This document shows positions 44,566 to 52,432 of a DNA stretch of 64,000 bases, piece by piece. The DNA comes from Antarcticibacterium flavum (lineage in GTDB: Bacteria; Bacteroidota; Bacteroidia; Flavobacteriales; Flavobacteriaceae). Position 1 is the stretch's first letter. The number at the start of each line of letters is the position of its first letter. The DNA is taken from NCBI RefSeq assembly GCF_006159205.1, contig NZ_CP040812.1, positions 4,216,001-4,280,000 of the forward strand, written 5' to 3'. The notes under the pieces were generated by a model. The model was not told the DNA's origin. It made no database searches and saw nothing but the letters and a program-made list of their open reading frames with translations. A program made the translations under genes and the position numbers.

Positions 44566-45533
44566 GTTCTTTTGGCTGCTTCAGCTTTAAGCCATTTTTG
44601 CCTGTAGTTTTCAGCAAAAATAGCCACTACCAGTAACTGGAGGATATGGTAGAGCATAATAGGTAAAAGAAATAATCCTACGCTGGCGCTGCTGCCAAAG
44701 ATGATCTTCACCATGACAGAGCCATGAACAAGGGACTTCTTGGTTCCGCAGAATTTAGCGGTAATACTGTCTTTTAAGCCGAAATTAAACAATTTGGCCA
44801 GATAGCCTACCAGCCAGTAAACCAGGAAAAAAAGGACTACCACGATTCCAAATAGTTTTATAAGATCCAGAATCCCTACAGAACTAAAGAGGCCGGAGTT
44901 AAAGGAATTGCTGAAGCTGGAAAATACTATTAGAACAATTACCGCCTTATCAAACAGGGAAAGTTTGCTGCTGTGCCTTCTGGCCCACACCCCTAAATAA
45001 TTTTGAAGGAATAACCCCGCCATTAAGGGCAGCACGATTTGATAGACGAGTTTTAGGATAATATTGAGAAAATCAAAACCGGCTGTGGAGTCCATAAAAA
45101 CACTCAATAACAGGGGAGTTGCCAGGGTCCCTATTAAACCGGAAATACTGGCATTAAATATCGCCGTTGGCAAATTACCTTTCGCAATTGCTACCATTAC
45201 TACAGAAGATGACACTGTAGAGGGCAGCACCCCAAGGAAGAACAATGCCAGCCAGAGATCACTGCCGGTGCCTTCTTCAAACAATGGTGCAAAGGCAAGG
45301 GTGAGCAGTGGAAAGATCAAAAAGGTAGTAGCCTGTATAAGGATGTGGGAAGGATAATTGAGAAACCCTTCCTTTAACTCGGCTGGAGCCATTTTGAGCC
45401 CGTAAAAAAAGAAAATAAAGCCAATCCCTATATCTGTGATCAGCCCCAGCGGTAAGCTGCTTAAAGCTGTGGGAAAGAAGTAGGCCAGGATAATGGAACC
45501 CAGCAGGGAAAGGATGAACTTATTAGGCCTCAC
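44562..45533 (-). CDS. Bile acid:sodium symporter (BASS) family transporter
   Basis: 323 residues, about ten transmembrane helices. The N-terminal half has LGLITDIGIGFIFFFYGLKM; the middle has LGVLPSTVSSSVVMVAIAKG followed by GNLPTAIFNASISGLIGTLA, and the C-terminal half FCGTKKSLVHGSVMVKIIFG. These match the cross-over motif regions of the SBF-like (YfeH/PF13593) BASS branch. Substrate unknown; probably a sodium-coupled organic anion carrier. Last gene of a five-gene minus-strand run; its start overlaps the thioesterase stop by one base. Confidence 0.85.
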   Translation of the reverse strand: MRPNKFILSLLGSIILAYFFPTALSSLPLGLITDIGIGFIFFFYGLKMAPAELKEGFLNYPSHILIQATTFLIFPLLTLAFAPLFEEGTGSDLWLALFFLGVLPSTVSSSVVMVAIAKGNLPTAIFNASISGLIGTLATPLLLSVFMDSTAGFDFLNIILKLVYQIVLPLMAGLFLQNYLGVWARRHSSKLSLFDKAVIVLIVFSSFSNSFNSGLFSSVGILDLIKLFGIVVVLFFLVYWLVGYLAKLFNFGLKDSITAKFCGTKKSLVHGSVMVKIIFGSSASVGLFLLPIMLYHILQLLVVAIFAENYRQKWLKAEAAKRT

Positions 45534-46078
45534 TACATTTCCAGCTTTACATTATGCTCCTCCAGAAGGTGTATATATTCTGCTGAAGCGAAATCTGTTG
45601 CCTGGAACTCATTGCGGCGTTTCTTTTTATTGGCACCGCGTTTTATGCTTTTTACAAATCTCCTTATGTCATCATCTGTTTCCAGGATCAATCCCGGCAC
45701 CTGTACAGATCTTCCTTCCTCATCCTTGGCCACCATCGTAAAGTGAGAGGAGTTGCAGTGCTTCACGGCACCTGTTTGTATATTCTCTGCTTCCACCCTT
45801 ATTCCAATAACCATAGAACTCCTGCCAACGTAGTTCACTGAAGCCTTCATAGTTACCAGCTCCCCAATCTCAATAGGATTTAAAAAGTCCACTGTATCTA
45901 CACTGGCGGTTACGCAATACACCCCGGAGTGTTTGGAGGCGCAGGCAAATGCAATCTGGTCAAGGAGCCTTAAGATGTAGCCTCCGTGGATCTTTCCGTT
46001 AAAGTTGGAATGGGAGGGAAGCATTAATTCTGAAATGGTTACCTGCGAAGCCGTTATTTTCTTAAATTTTTCTTTCAT
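45533..46078 (-). CDS. Acyl-CoA thioesterase (hotdog fold)
   Basis: 181 residues. Hotdog-fold BACH-type thioesterase: LPSHSNFNGKIHGGYILRLL, then AFACASKHSGVYCVTASVDT and FLNPIEIGELVTMKASVNYV, SSMVIGIRVEAENIQTGAVK, HCNSSHFTMVA. It hydrolyses acyl-CoA to free acid and CoA in the cytoplasm. It is packed in an operon: stop and start share bases with both neighbours (46078 and 45533). Confidence 0.9.
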   Translation of the reverse strand: MKEKFKKITASQVTISELMLPSHSNFNGKIHGGYILRLLDQIAFACASKHSGVYCVTASVDTVDFLNPIEIGELVTMKASVNYVGRSSMVIGIRVEAENIQTGAVKHCNSSHFTMVAKDEEGRSVQVPGLILETDDDIRRFVKSIKRGANKKKRRNEFQATDFASAEYIHLLEEHNVKLEM

Positions 46079-46446
46079 TATCTATCTCTAAAATGAGGCG
46101 ACCTGGCCTCTTCAACTTTTTCTATAAAATATTTAGTATCTCCCCAGAACAGGAAGGTCGCATATCTTTCCACATAGGTAAGTTTTACATAATTTCCTTC
46201 ATTCTGCCGCAGGGCCTCTATAGCTTCCTTATTCCCTCCAAGTACAGTGAACTCAAAGATCTGGGCGCCGCTTATTCCCTGGCTTATCTCTCCTTCCCAG
46301 GTCTTGTAGATCACTCCTTTCCTGCTGAATTTTATCAACTCCCCTGTACGAGTCCCTTCACTATAAGGCACAAAATAGACAAAGGCGAAGTATGCCAGGT
46401 ACAGGAGCAAAAGGCTGCCAAGAATTATAAACAGTGTTTTCTTCAT
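46078..46446 (-). CDS. Small membrane-anchored protein of unknown function
   Basis: 122 residues from the ATG at 46446 (MKKTLFIILGSLLLLYLAYF); a longer version from 46485 would overlap the upstream gene and adds non-conserved residues. One N-terminal transmembrane helix, then a beta-rich domain with EGTRTGELIKFSRKGVIYKT, WEGEIS and EFTVLGGNKEAIEALRQNEG. Close relatives in Flavobacteriia are sometimes mislabelled 6-phosphogluconate dehydrogenase; nothing here supports that activity. One base separates it from the upstream serine hydrolase gene. Confidence 0.75.
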   Translation of the reverse strand: MKKTLFIILGSLLLLYLAYFAFVYFVPYSEGTRTGELIKFSRKGVIYKTWEGEISQGISGAQIFEFTVLGGNKEAIEALRQNEGNYVKLTYVERYATFLFWGDTKYFIEKVEEARSPHFRDR

Positions 46447-46447
46447 A

Positions 46448-47593
46448 TTATAGGGCCTCGTAGACCAGTTTAGTAAATTCAGCAATTTTGGAAGGTTCCA
46501 GCCATCTTGTTACGATCACGAGATCTTGTTCCCGGTCAATGATGATAAAATTGCCGCCAAAGCCTGCAGCGTAAAAAATATGTTCCGGCAATCCTTCCCA
46601 GTGCCTGCTGCCTTTTTGGTTGAGCCACCACATATAGCCGTAATTTTCATTTGCGGGGGAGGCTTGTATGGCTTCTTCGATAAGTTCTTCGGAAAGCAAC
46701 TGCTCCCCTTCCCATTTTCCGTTACGTGCGAATAGCAGACCGAACCTGGCCATATCTTCAGTATTGATAAAAAGTCCGCCGCCGGAGTGTCCACCACCCG
46801 TAACCGACTGCATTTTAAGTCCGTCGATATCTACCCAGGCGTTCTCATAACCAAACCACCGCCAGGTAGGTGAAGCTCCTATGGGGTCCATAATTCTCTC
46901 TTTAAGCACTTTTGGCAAAGGTTGCCGCCAAACCTGTAAAAGGGAATAGGCGAGTAGGTTCACCCGCACATCGTTATATTCAAATACAGTACCCGGTTCA
47001 TTGAGCTGCCTGTTCCTCCAATCGTCCAGTCCTCCTGTGGAAGGCGGCCTGTCTGCCCAGTCATATCCTCCCCATAAATTCCCGCTCCAGTCTGAGGTTT
47101 GATCCAGAAGGTGTTGCCAGGTCACCTTGCTGTTATGCTCCCCGTCAAAGGTGCCGTCCCAGACATATTGAGCTACTTTCTCCCCGGCATTTGCTATAAG
47201 CCCTTCTTGCAATGCCAGCAAGCCCGTGGTGGAAAGAAAACTCTTGGTAACGCTAAAGGTCATATCCACCCTTTGCGTGTCTCCCCAGCTGCTTATCACG
47301 TAGCCATCCTTAATGATCATTCCTGCAGGGCCTCCGCGTTTCTTCGTGGGGCCGGAGATCTCGTGGAAAGGTTCCTGCTCAAAGCCCTTAAGGATCGCCT
47401 GTCTTAGGTCTCTGGAACCTGTGTATTCATTTCCTTCAGCAAAATCTACAGCCCGGGAAAGCCGTTCCTTATTGATCTTAAATTGAGAGGCATCCCTTTC
47501 TTCCCATTCGCCATTGGCAGGGAAATAATCCTGCGCCTGCAGCAGGGAGGTGATCATTACAAAGCAGATCGTAAATAGTTTATACATCTTCAT
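46448..47593 (-). CDS. Beta-lactamase-family serine hydrolase (class C-like)
   Basis: 381 residues with a Sec signal peptide (ITSLLQAQD). Beta-lactamase/DD-peptidase fold: nucleophile motif SVTK (S114-K117), second motif YND in FEYNDVRVNLLAYSLLQ, GGGLFINTEDMARFGLLFAR, and a third-motif region AAGFGGNFIIID in place of KTG. Such proteins in Bacteroidota are periplasmic esterases or peptidases rather than true beta-lactamases. It sits 6 bases after rmuC and directly before a small membrane-protein gene. Confidence 0.85.
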   Translation of the reverse strand: MKMYKLFTICFVMITSLLQAQDYFPANGEWEERDASQFKINKERLSRAVDFAEGNEYTGSRDLRQAILKGFEQEPFHEISGPTKKRGGPAGMIIKDGYVISSWGDTQRVDMTFSVTKSFLSTTGLLALQEGLIANAGEKVAQYVWDGTFDGEHNSKVTWQHLLDQTSDWSGNLWGGYDWADRPPSTGGLDDWRNRQLNEPGTVFEYNDVRVNLLAYSLLQVWRQPLPKVLKERIMDPIGASPTWRWFGYENAWVDIDGLKMQSVTGGGHSGGGLFINTEDMARFGLLFARNGKWEGEQLLSEELIEEAIQASPANENYGYMWWLNQKGSRHWEGLPEHIFYAAGFGGNFIIIDREQDLVIVTRWLEPSKIAEFTKLVYEAL

Positions 47594-47599
47594 CTAAAG

Positions 47600-49003
47600 T
47601 TAATTCAAAGTTTCATCCCCGGAATTCTCTGAGGCTTCCAGCAGCCATTTTTGTCCTATTTTTTGTTTGGGCGAGATTCCCAGTTCTTCCAGTTTGTCTA
47701 TATCCTTCACAAGATTTTGTTTGCCGGTAAGTTTCTTCATCGCCGTTTCATAAGCGTTCCCGGTGGATTTTAATTTCTTCCCCACATCTTCCAGGTCATC
47801 CAGCAGGATCTTGAACTTATGATAGAGGGAGGAGGCATGGGCAGCGATCTCAATGGCGTTTCGCTGCTGCTTCTCATTGCTCCATAGCGTATCGATGGTT
47901 CTTAAGGTAGACAGCAGGGTAGTGGGGCTTACCAACAGGATATTCTTTTGAAAGGCTGTATAGAAGAAGGAATTATCCTCATTCTGGGCCAGGTACAATG
48001 CCGGTTCAACAGGGATGAACATCAAAACAAAATCTGGCGAGGTGGTCTTATAGATGTCCTCGTATTTTTTGCTACTAAGCTGGGATATGTGGGTGTGGAG
48101 CGATCTAATATGATCCTTAAGATGCCTGCTTTTATTTCCGGGTTCATCTTCATTGGCATATTTTTCATATGCCACAAGAGAGACTTTGGAATCTATCACC
48201 ATTTTTCGCTCATTGGGCAGGTGGATGATCACATCTGGAAGAAACCTATTTCCCTCCTCATCTGTATAGGCCTTCTGTACAAAATATTCCCGGTCCTTCT
48301 CGAGTCCGCTTTTTTCCAGTACTTTTTCAAGGATCAATTCTCCCCAGTTCCCCTGGGTCTTGTTTTCCCCTTTTAATGCTTTTGTAAGATTGTTCGCCTC
48401 CTCGCTTATCTTCACGCTTTGCTCATTGAGGATTTTAAGATACTGTCCCAGCTGTGCATGCCTATCAATAAAATCTACATTATTCTTATTTACCTTTTCC
48501 TCAAAACTTTTGATCTTCTCGCTTAAAGGATCTAATAGATTCTGAAGGTTCTCCTTGTTGAGACTCGTAAATTTCTGGGATTTTTCTTCCAGGATACGGT
48601 TGGCAAGATTTTCAAACTGAGTTTCGAATTTCTTCTGAAGTTCCTCAATTTCTTTCCTTATCTCCAGGTTTTTTTGCTGAAGGTTCTCGTACTCCGAATT
48701 CCTGCGGGTGAGTTCATTGCTTAAAAAATCCCTGTCCTTTCTTATTATTTCGCGCTCATTCTCCATTTTTTCAAGCTGGGTTTCAGCTTCTTTTTTCTCT
48801 GCTGCCCTTTCATTTTTATTTTCGTCTAATAATCTGGTAAATAGATCGTTAGATTCTTCCAGCTGAAGTTTTAGCTGAAGGTTCTGTTCTGTAGATGTTG
48901 CCGATTTCGCCTTATGTTTTAAAGCTGAAATAAGGTTGCCAAGGAAGAATCCCAGGGCCAGGGTAAAAAGGGAGATGAGGAGAATAAGCAACGAATCTGT
49001 CAT
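47600..49003 (-). CDS. rmuC: DNA recombination protein RmuC
   Basis: 467 residues from the internal ATG at 49003 (MTDSLLILLISLFTLALGFF); an ATG at 49024 would add seven residues. One N-terminal transmembrane helix, a long coiled coil (about 35-150) and a C-terminal RmuC domain with QGNWGELILEKVLEKSGLEK, FLPDVIIHLPNERKMVIDSK, DFVLMFIPVEPALYLA and ILLVSPTTLLSTLRTI. The VIDSK motif marks the PD-(D/E)XK-like nuclease core. RmuC limits inversions at short inverted repeats. Likely first gene, or continuation, of the minus-strand operon reaching 44562. Confidence 0.93.
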   Translation of the reverse strand: MTDSLLILLISLFTLALGFFLGNLISALKHKAKSATSTEQNLQLKLQLEESNDLFTRLLDENKNERAAEKKEAETQLEKMENEREIIRKDRDFLSNELTRRNSEYENLQQKNLEIRKEIEELQKKFETQFENLANRILEEKSQKFTSLNKENLQNLLDPLSEKIKSFEEKVNKNNVDFIDRHAQLGQYLKILNEQSVKISEEANNLTKALKGENKTQGNWGELILEKVLEKSGLEKDREYFVQKAYTDEEGNRFLPDVIIHLPNERKMVIDSKVSLVAYEKYANEDEPGNKSRHLKDHIRSLHTHISQLSSKKYEDIYKTTSPDFVLMFIPVEPALYLAQNEDNSFFYTAFQKNILLVSPTTLLSTLRTIDTLWSNEKQQRNAIEIAAHASSLYHKFKILLDDLEDVGKKLKSTGNAYETAMKKLTGKQNLVKDIDKLEELGISPKQKIGQKWLLEASENSGDETLN

Positions 49004-49076
49004 TGAAAACTCAGGTTTATTCAAAGATAATTAAATCAATGTCTTTCGGAAGTTTTTGAGCTACTTCTGCTAAAAA

Positions 49077-49886
49077 TTAGCTTTCCCCATTTTCGATATT
49101 GATACGGAATGAGCGGGTTTCCCTGTCGAAGATTATAAGGTCATCCGGAAACATTTCAGCAAACATATTCTTTTCTACCAGTTCTGTAGGGGTTCCTATG
49201 GTTACCCTGCCTTTTTCCATAAGGATGATCTTGTCGCAAAGCTGTAAGGCAAGGTTGATCTCGTGAGTTGAAAAAAGAATGCTCTTTTTGGTCTTCACAG
49301 TAAGGTTCTTCAGCAGTTTTAATACATAGGCCTGGTGGTAGATATCCAGGTGGGTGGTGGGTTCATCCAGTACTACTAAAGGGGTATCCTGGGCTAAAGC
49401 CCTGCCAATAAGTACCTTTTGCAATTGCCCGTCACTAAGCTCATAACATTTTTTATGCTGTAGATCCTCAATTCCTACAAGTTGCAGGGCATAATTTATT
49501 TGTTGCCTGTCTTCCTGCGTTAAAGTTCCAATCCAGTTGGTATAGGGTTGTCTCCCCAGGGCTATAAGTTCAAAAACCGTCAAATTCCTTGAAACGGGCT
49601 GTTCTGTAAGCACCACACTTATGGACTGCGCCAGTTCTCCCGGGGAAATGTCCTTAAGCTTATTTTGATTGATGTATACCTCTCCAGCAAGCATTTCCTG
49701 TACCCCGCTAAGGCTCCTAAGCAAGGTAGATTTCCCAACCCCGTTGATCCCAATGATCGCTGTAAGCTCCCCTTCATATAATTCCAGGTCTATGGCAGAG
49801 GCGATAAGGGTTTCTTCAGTCTTATCCCTGTAACCTATATTAAGGTTTTGCGTTCGGAGGACGATATGTGAGGTTGCTGTTTTGAT
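49077..49886 (-). CDS. btuD: Cobalamin/iron-chelate ABC transporter ATPase (BtuD-like) without a canonical start codon
   Basis: The conserved ATPase extends well upstream of the first usable TTG (49724), which would remove the Walker A motif. In frame from 49886 the protein has about 269 residues: IKTATSHIVLRTQNLNIGYR, Walker A GINGVGKS (46-53), signature LSDGQLQKVLIGRALAQD, Walker B PLVVLDEPTTHLDIY and H-loop STHEINL. Between the in-frame stop at 49904 and Walker A there is no ATG, GTG or TTG; only ATT (49901) and ATC (49886) are possible, and ATC AAA ACA gives a natural-looking N-terminus one base from ATG. The gene follows the permease gene by two bases. It energises import by BtuC; substrate inferred from the neighbouring cobalamin riboswitch. 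Confidence 0.8.
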   Translation of the reverse strand: MKTATSHIVLRTQNLNIGYRDKTEETLIASAIDLELYEGELTAIIGINGVGKSTLLRSLSGVQEMLAGEVYINQNKLKDISPGELAQSISVVLTEQPVSRNLTVFELIALGRQPYTNWIGTLTQEDRQQINYALQLVGIEDLQHKKCYELSDGQLQKVLIGRALAQDTPLVVLDEPTTHLDIYHQAYVLKLLKNLTVKTKKSILFSTHEINLALQLCDKIILMEKGRVTIGTPTELVEKNMFAEMFPDDLIIFDRETRSFRINIENGES

Positions 49887-49888
49887 AT

Positions 49889-50920
49889 CTAAAAAAGGAA
49901 TTTACGTTTTCTCACCAAAAGCCAGATCACTACCGGGGCTCCCACCAGGGATGTAATTGCGTTAATAGGCAGGGTGAACTGGCTGCCGGGCATTTGTGCT
50001 CCAATATCACAAACCAGCATAAGGATGGCCCCTCCCATAATAACCGCGGGCAAAAGGATCCTGTGGTCATTCACCGGGATCACCTGTCTAATTAAATGAG
50101 GGACTGCCAGGCCTACAAATGCAATGGGCCCTGCAAAGGCAGTAATGCTTCCTGCAAGCAAGCTGGTGGCAATAATAATTATAAGCCTGTTGCGGCTAAT
50201 GTTCACCCCAAGGCTCCGGGCATATTGCTCGCCAAGGAGAAGAGTATTTAAATTTTTAATTGAAGTGATTGATAGTAATATGCCTATAAACCAGAACAAA
50301 GAAAGAATTATAACCTCCTCCCAGGAAAGATTTCCAAGGCTTCCAAATGACCAGAAAACATACTGCTGTAATTGGGCGGCTGGGCTAAAATATGCCAATA
50401 CGCTTACTACTGCAGCCGTCAAACTTGCGAACATAAGTCCGATGATCAGGATGGCCATTGTATCCCGTAATTTTGCAGATGCCAGTAGAACGGCGATCAA
50501 TACCAGGAGGCTGCCCAGGCTTGCCGCGATCACCAGGCTCCATTTAGAAAGCAGGAAGGCGGTGGCGACCCCGCCAAAGAGGTATGCTCCCATTAATATC
50601 AAAGCCACCCCCAGGCTCGCCCCGCTACTTAACCCCAAAACATAGGGTCCGGCCAGGGGATTCCTGAAAAGGGTTTGCATAAGCAGCCCACTTACTGCCA
50701 GGCCGGAGCCTGTGAGAATAGCTGTAAAAACCTTTGGCAGCCTGAATTCCAGTAATATATACCTCCAACTCTCCCTTTTCACTTCTCCGCCAAAAAAGGT
50801 GGCCAGGATATCTTCCAAAGGAATATTGACAGATCCCAGTCCAAGGTTGAGAAGTGAAAAAAGTATAACCGCCAGGAAAAGTAGCAACAGGACAAGGTTA
50901 TAATTTTTTGGACGGGGCAT
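49889..50920 (-). CDS. btuC: FecCD/BtuC family ABC transporter permease
   Basis: 343 residues, about ten transmembrane helices. FecCD family landmarks: FRLPKVFTAILTGSGLAVSG, LMQTLFRNPLAGPYVLGLSS, GASLGVALILMG, SLLAGSITAFAGPIAFVGLA, VPHLIRQVIPVNDHRILLPA and QFTLPINAITSLVGAPVVIW. It forms the inner-membrane channel for cobalamin or siderophore. Its start overlaps the stop of the binding-protein gene by one base. Unlike its three cobalamin-locus neighbours it shows no lesion. Confidence 0.9.
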   Translation of the reverse strand: MPRPKNYNLVLLLLFLAVILFSLLNLGLGSVNIPLEDILATFFGGEVKRESWRYILLEFRLPKVFTAILTGSGLAVSGLLMQTLFRNPLAGPYVLGLSSGASLGVALILMGAYLFGGVATAFLLSKWSLVIAASLGSLLVLIAVLLASAKLRDTMAILIIGLMFASLTAAVVSVLAYFSPAAQLQQYVFWSFGSLGNLSWEEVIILSLFWFIGILLSITSIKNLNTLLLGEQYARSLGVNISRNRLIIIIATSLLAGSITAFAGPIAFVGLAVPHLIRQVIPVNDHRILLPAVIMGGAILMLVCDIGAQMPGSQFTLPINAITSLVGAPVVIWLLVRKRKFLF

Positions 50921-52052
50921 TATTGCAGGGGTTTAAAGAATGTAAATTGGTGCTGCGGCAACAACTGGGGGTGAAATATTGCAATGAGGTCCCGTAGTAC
51001 AAGGTCTGGCCGGTTGGGCGCTAACTCAAAGAATAGAGCTCCTCCGGTTTCCCCTTTTGTGCTGCTATAAGTATATACCTTTTGTTCCTTTACCGCCTTA
51101 AATTGATCATAGTGGGGAGAAGCTTCCATTAACTGTACATAGGACCCAAATTGTCCCGGTGCCACCCAGTAATCCACATTTTGGGCATCGCTAAGTACGG
51201 TTTCAAAAGCAAGGGCCATACTGCCGCTCCCGGTTGTTTCTTTATAAATATAAGATGCATTTGCCTCCTCAATAAACCTGGCAAGCCAGGAATTGCCATA
51301 AGGCACATACCATTGATCCTTATACATGGAGCCGCTTAGAACAGTGGGTTTTTTCTCTGCCGTGGCAGCGAGGTTTTTGGCCATCTTGTAATTGGTCTCT
51401 ACTTTTTTGAAATACCTGGAGGCCTCCTCATTTTTGTTATATAAAGCACCAAAGAATTTCACCCATTCTGCCTTGCCTAATGGAGAATTTTCTGTCCAAT
51501 CCCCATTATAGATCACAGGTATCCCGGTTCGCTCTATAGTGCTATAGGTTTTGTTATTTCCGTTCACGGCAAAACCAACCACCAGCTCCGGTTCCAGGGA
51601 AATCAATAATTCAGTATTTATTGCCTCATTTTGGCCAAGCTCTGTAATTTCACCCTTATTTATGAGTTTTCTAATACTATCTGATGATACATAATCCAGT
51701 CCTGGGAAACCTATAAGGGTTTTTTCCACTCCCAATGCTTCCAGGGAGGGGATGTGAGTTGTAGAGGTCACAACCAGCTTTTTCACAGGAACCTGAATGA
51801 TCTGGTCATACGCGAGATTGGCAGGAGCTGTAGTGCCTTCCTTTAGCAATAAATAACGATAAGTTTTATCTGCATCAGGCCAGGGGTCTTTAATTATTAG
51901 GAAGTCATACCCGTCATATTTTTCAATAGAAAAACCTTTGGCATATTTTATTTCCACAGTTGCCCCTTTGGTGATTGGGGATCTTTTTTATCCTTGTCAA
52001 CCTTACAGGAAAATAACAATAGCGAAAATATGAGGAGCAGGAAAGTTTTCAA
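50920..52052 (-). pseudogene. btuF: ABC transporter substrate-binding lipoprotein (BtuF-like), frameshifted after the signal peptide
   Basis: The main frame (50920-51957, 345 residues from a GTG) is a periplasmic-binding-protein fold (KYAKGFSIEKYDGYDFLIIK, LEALGVEKTLIGFPGLDYVS, SLEPELVVGFAVNG, GIPVIYNGDWTENSPLGKAE) but has no signal peptide. Directly upstream in another frame, TTG at 52052 encodes an ideal lipoprotein signal, MKTFLLLIFSLLLFSC, then KVDKDKKDPQSPKG, and stops at 51950. The frames join if one G is added to the run of four G (minus strand) at 51963-51966, giving SPKGATVEIKYAKG. So this is one gene with a single-base deletion. As read, the exported binding protein cannot be made. 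Either decay or a homopolymer sequence error. Confidence 0.8.
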
Positions 52053-52144
52053 GTATTATCTATTTTGGTTCCAAAAGTAAGATTATTTAAAATTTTTAGC
52101 ACTCAAGAAACATAAATGTTTATTTTCGCATAGAATTTTGGTTT

Positions 52145-52386
52145 GACCCGGTATTGTAAATGATACCCTGTCGATTAAAAGGGAATCAGGTGAAACTGGA
52201 GAAGGATCTTGCGATCCCTGAGTTTTAAACTCTGTTTACATTCTTCAATAATCCTGAGCTGTTCCCGCAACTGTAAGCTTTGTCCGCCGCAGGCGGATGC
52301 TTTTTGTTATTACTTCAAATACCACTGTACCGCTCTTGGGCGGGATGGGAAGGTGAACAAAAGGACGCAAGCCAGGAGACCTGCCA
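52145..52386 (+). promoter_or_regulatory. Cobalamin riboswitch upstream of btuB
   Basis: Conserved blocks in order: AAAAGGGAATCAGGTGAAA (52177-52195), ATCCTGAGCTG and TTCCCGCAACTGTAAGC (52251-52278), CCACTGT near 52322, and the B12 box GCAAGCCAGGAGACCTGCC (52367-52385). The btuB ATG follows 48 bases later, after a small hairpin GACTTT / AAAGGTC that could form part of the expression platform. B12 binding normally represses the downstream transport gene. Two non-consensus insertions are present: about 54 bases between GGTGAAA and ATCC, and a TCCGCC/GGCGGA hairpin at 52283-52297. Confidence 0.92.
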
Positions 52387-52432
52387 AAAGAAACTTTAAT
52401 ATCGTGACTTTCGGGATAAAGGTCTGTGGCTA

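Noticed and set aside
50124..50645. 173-residue plus-strand ORF in the permease gene
   Set aside because: Complement of repeated transmembrane codons in btuC; no independent evidence.
52053..52140. Second cobalamin riboswitch for the minus-strand btuFCD genes
   Set aside because: No B12-box or core blocks were found on the minus strand; only the plus-strand element is present.
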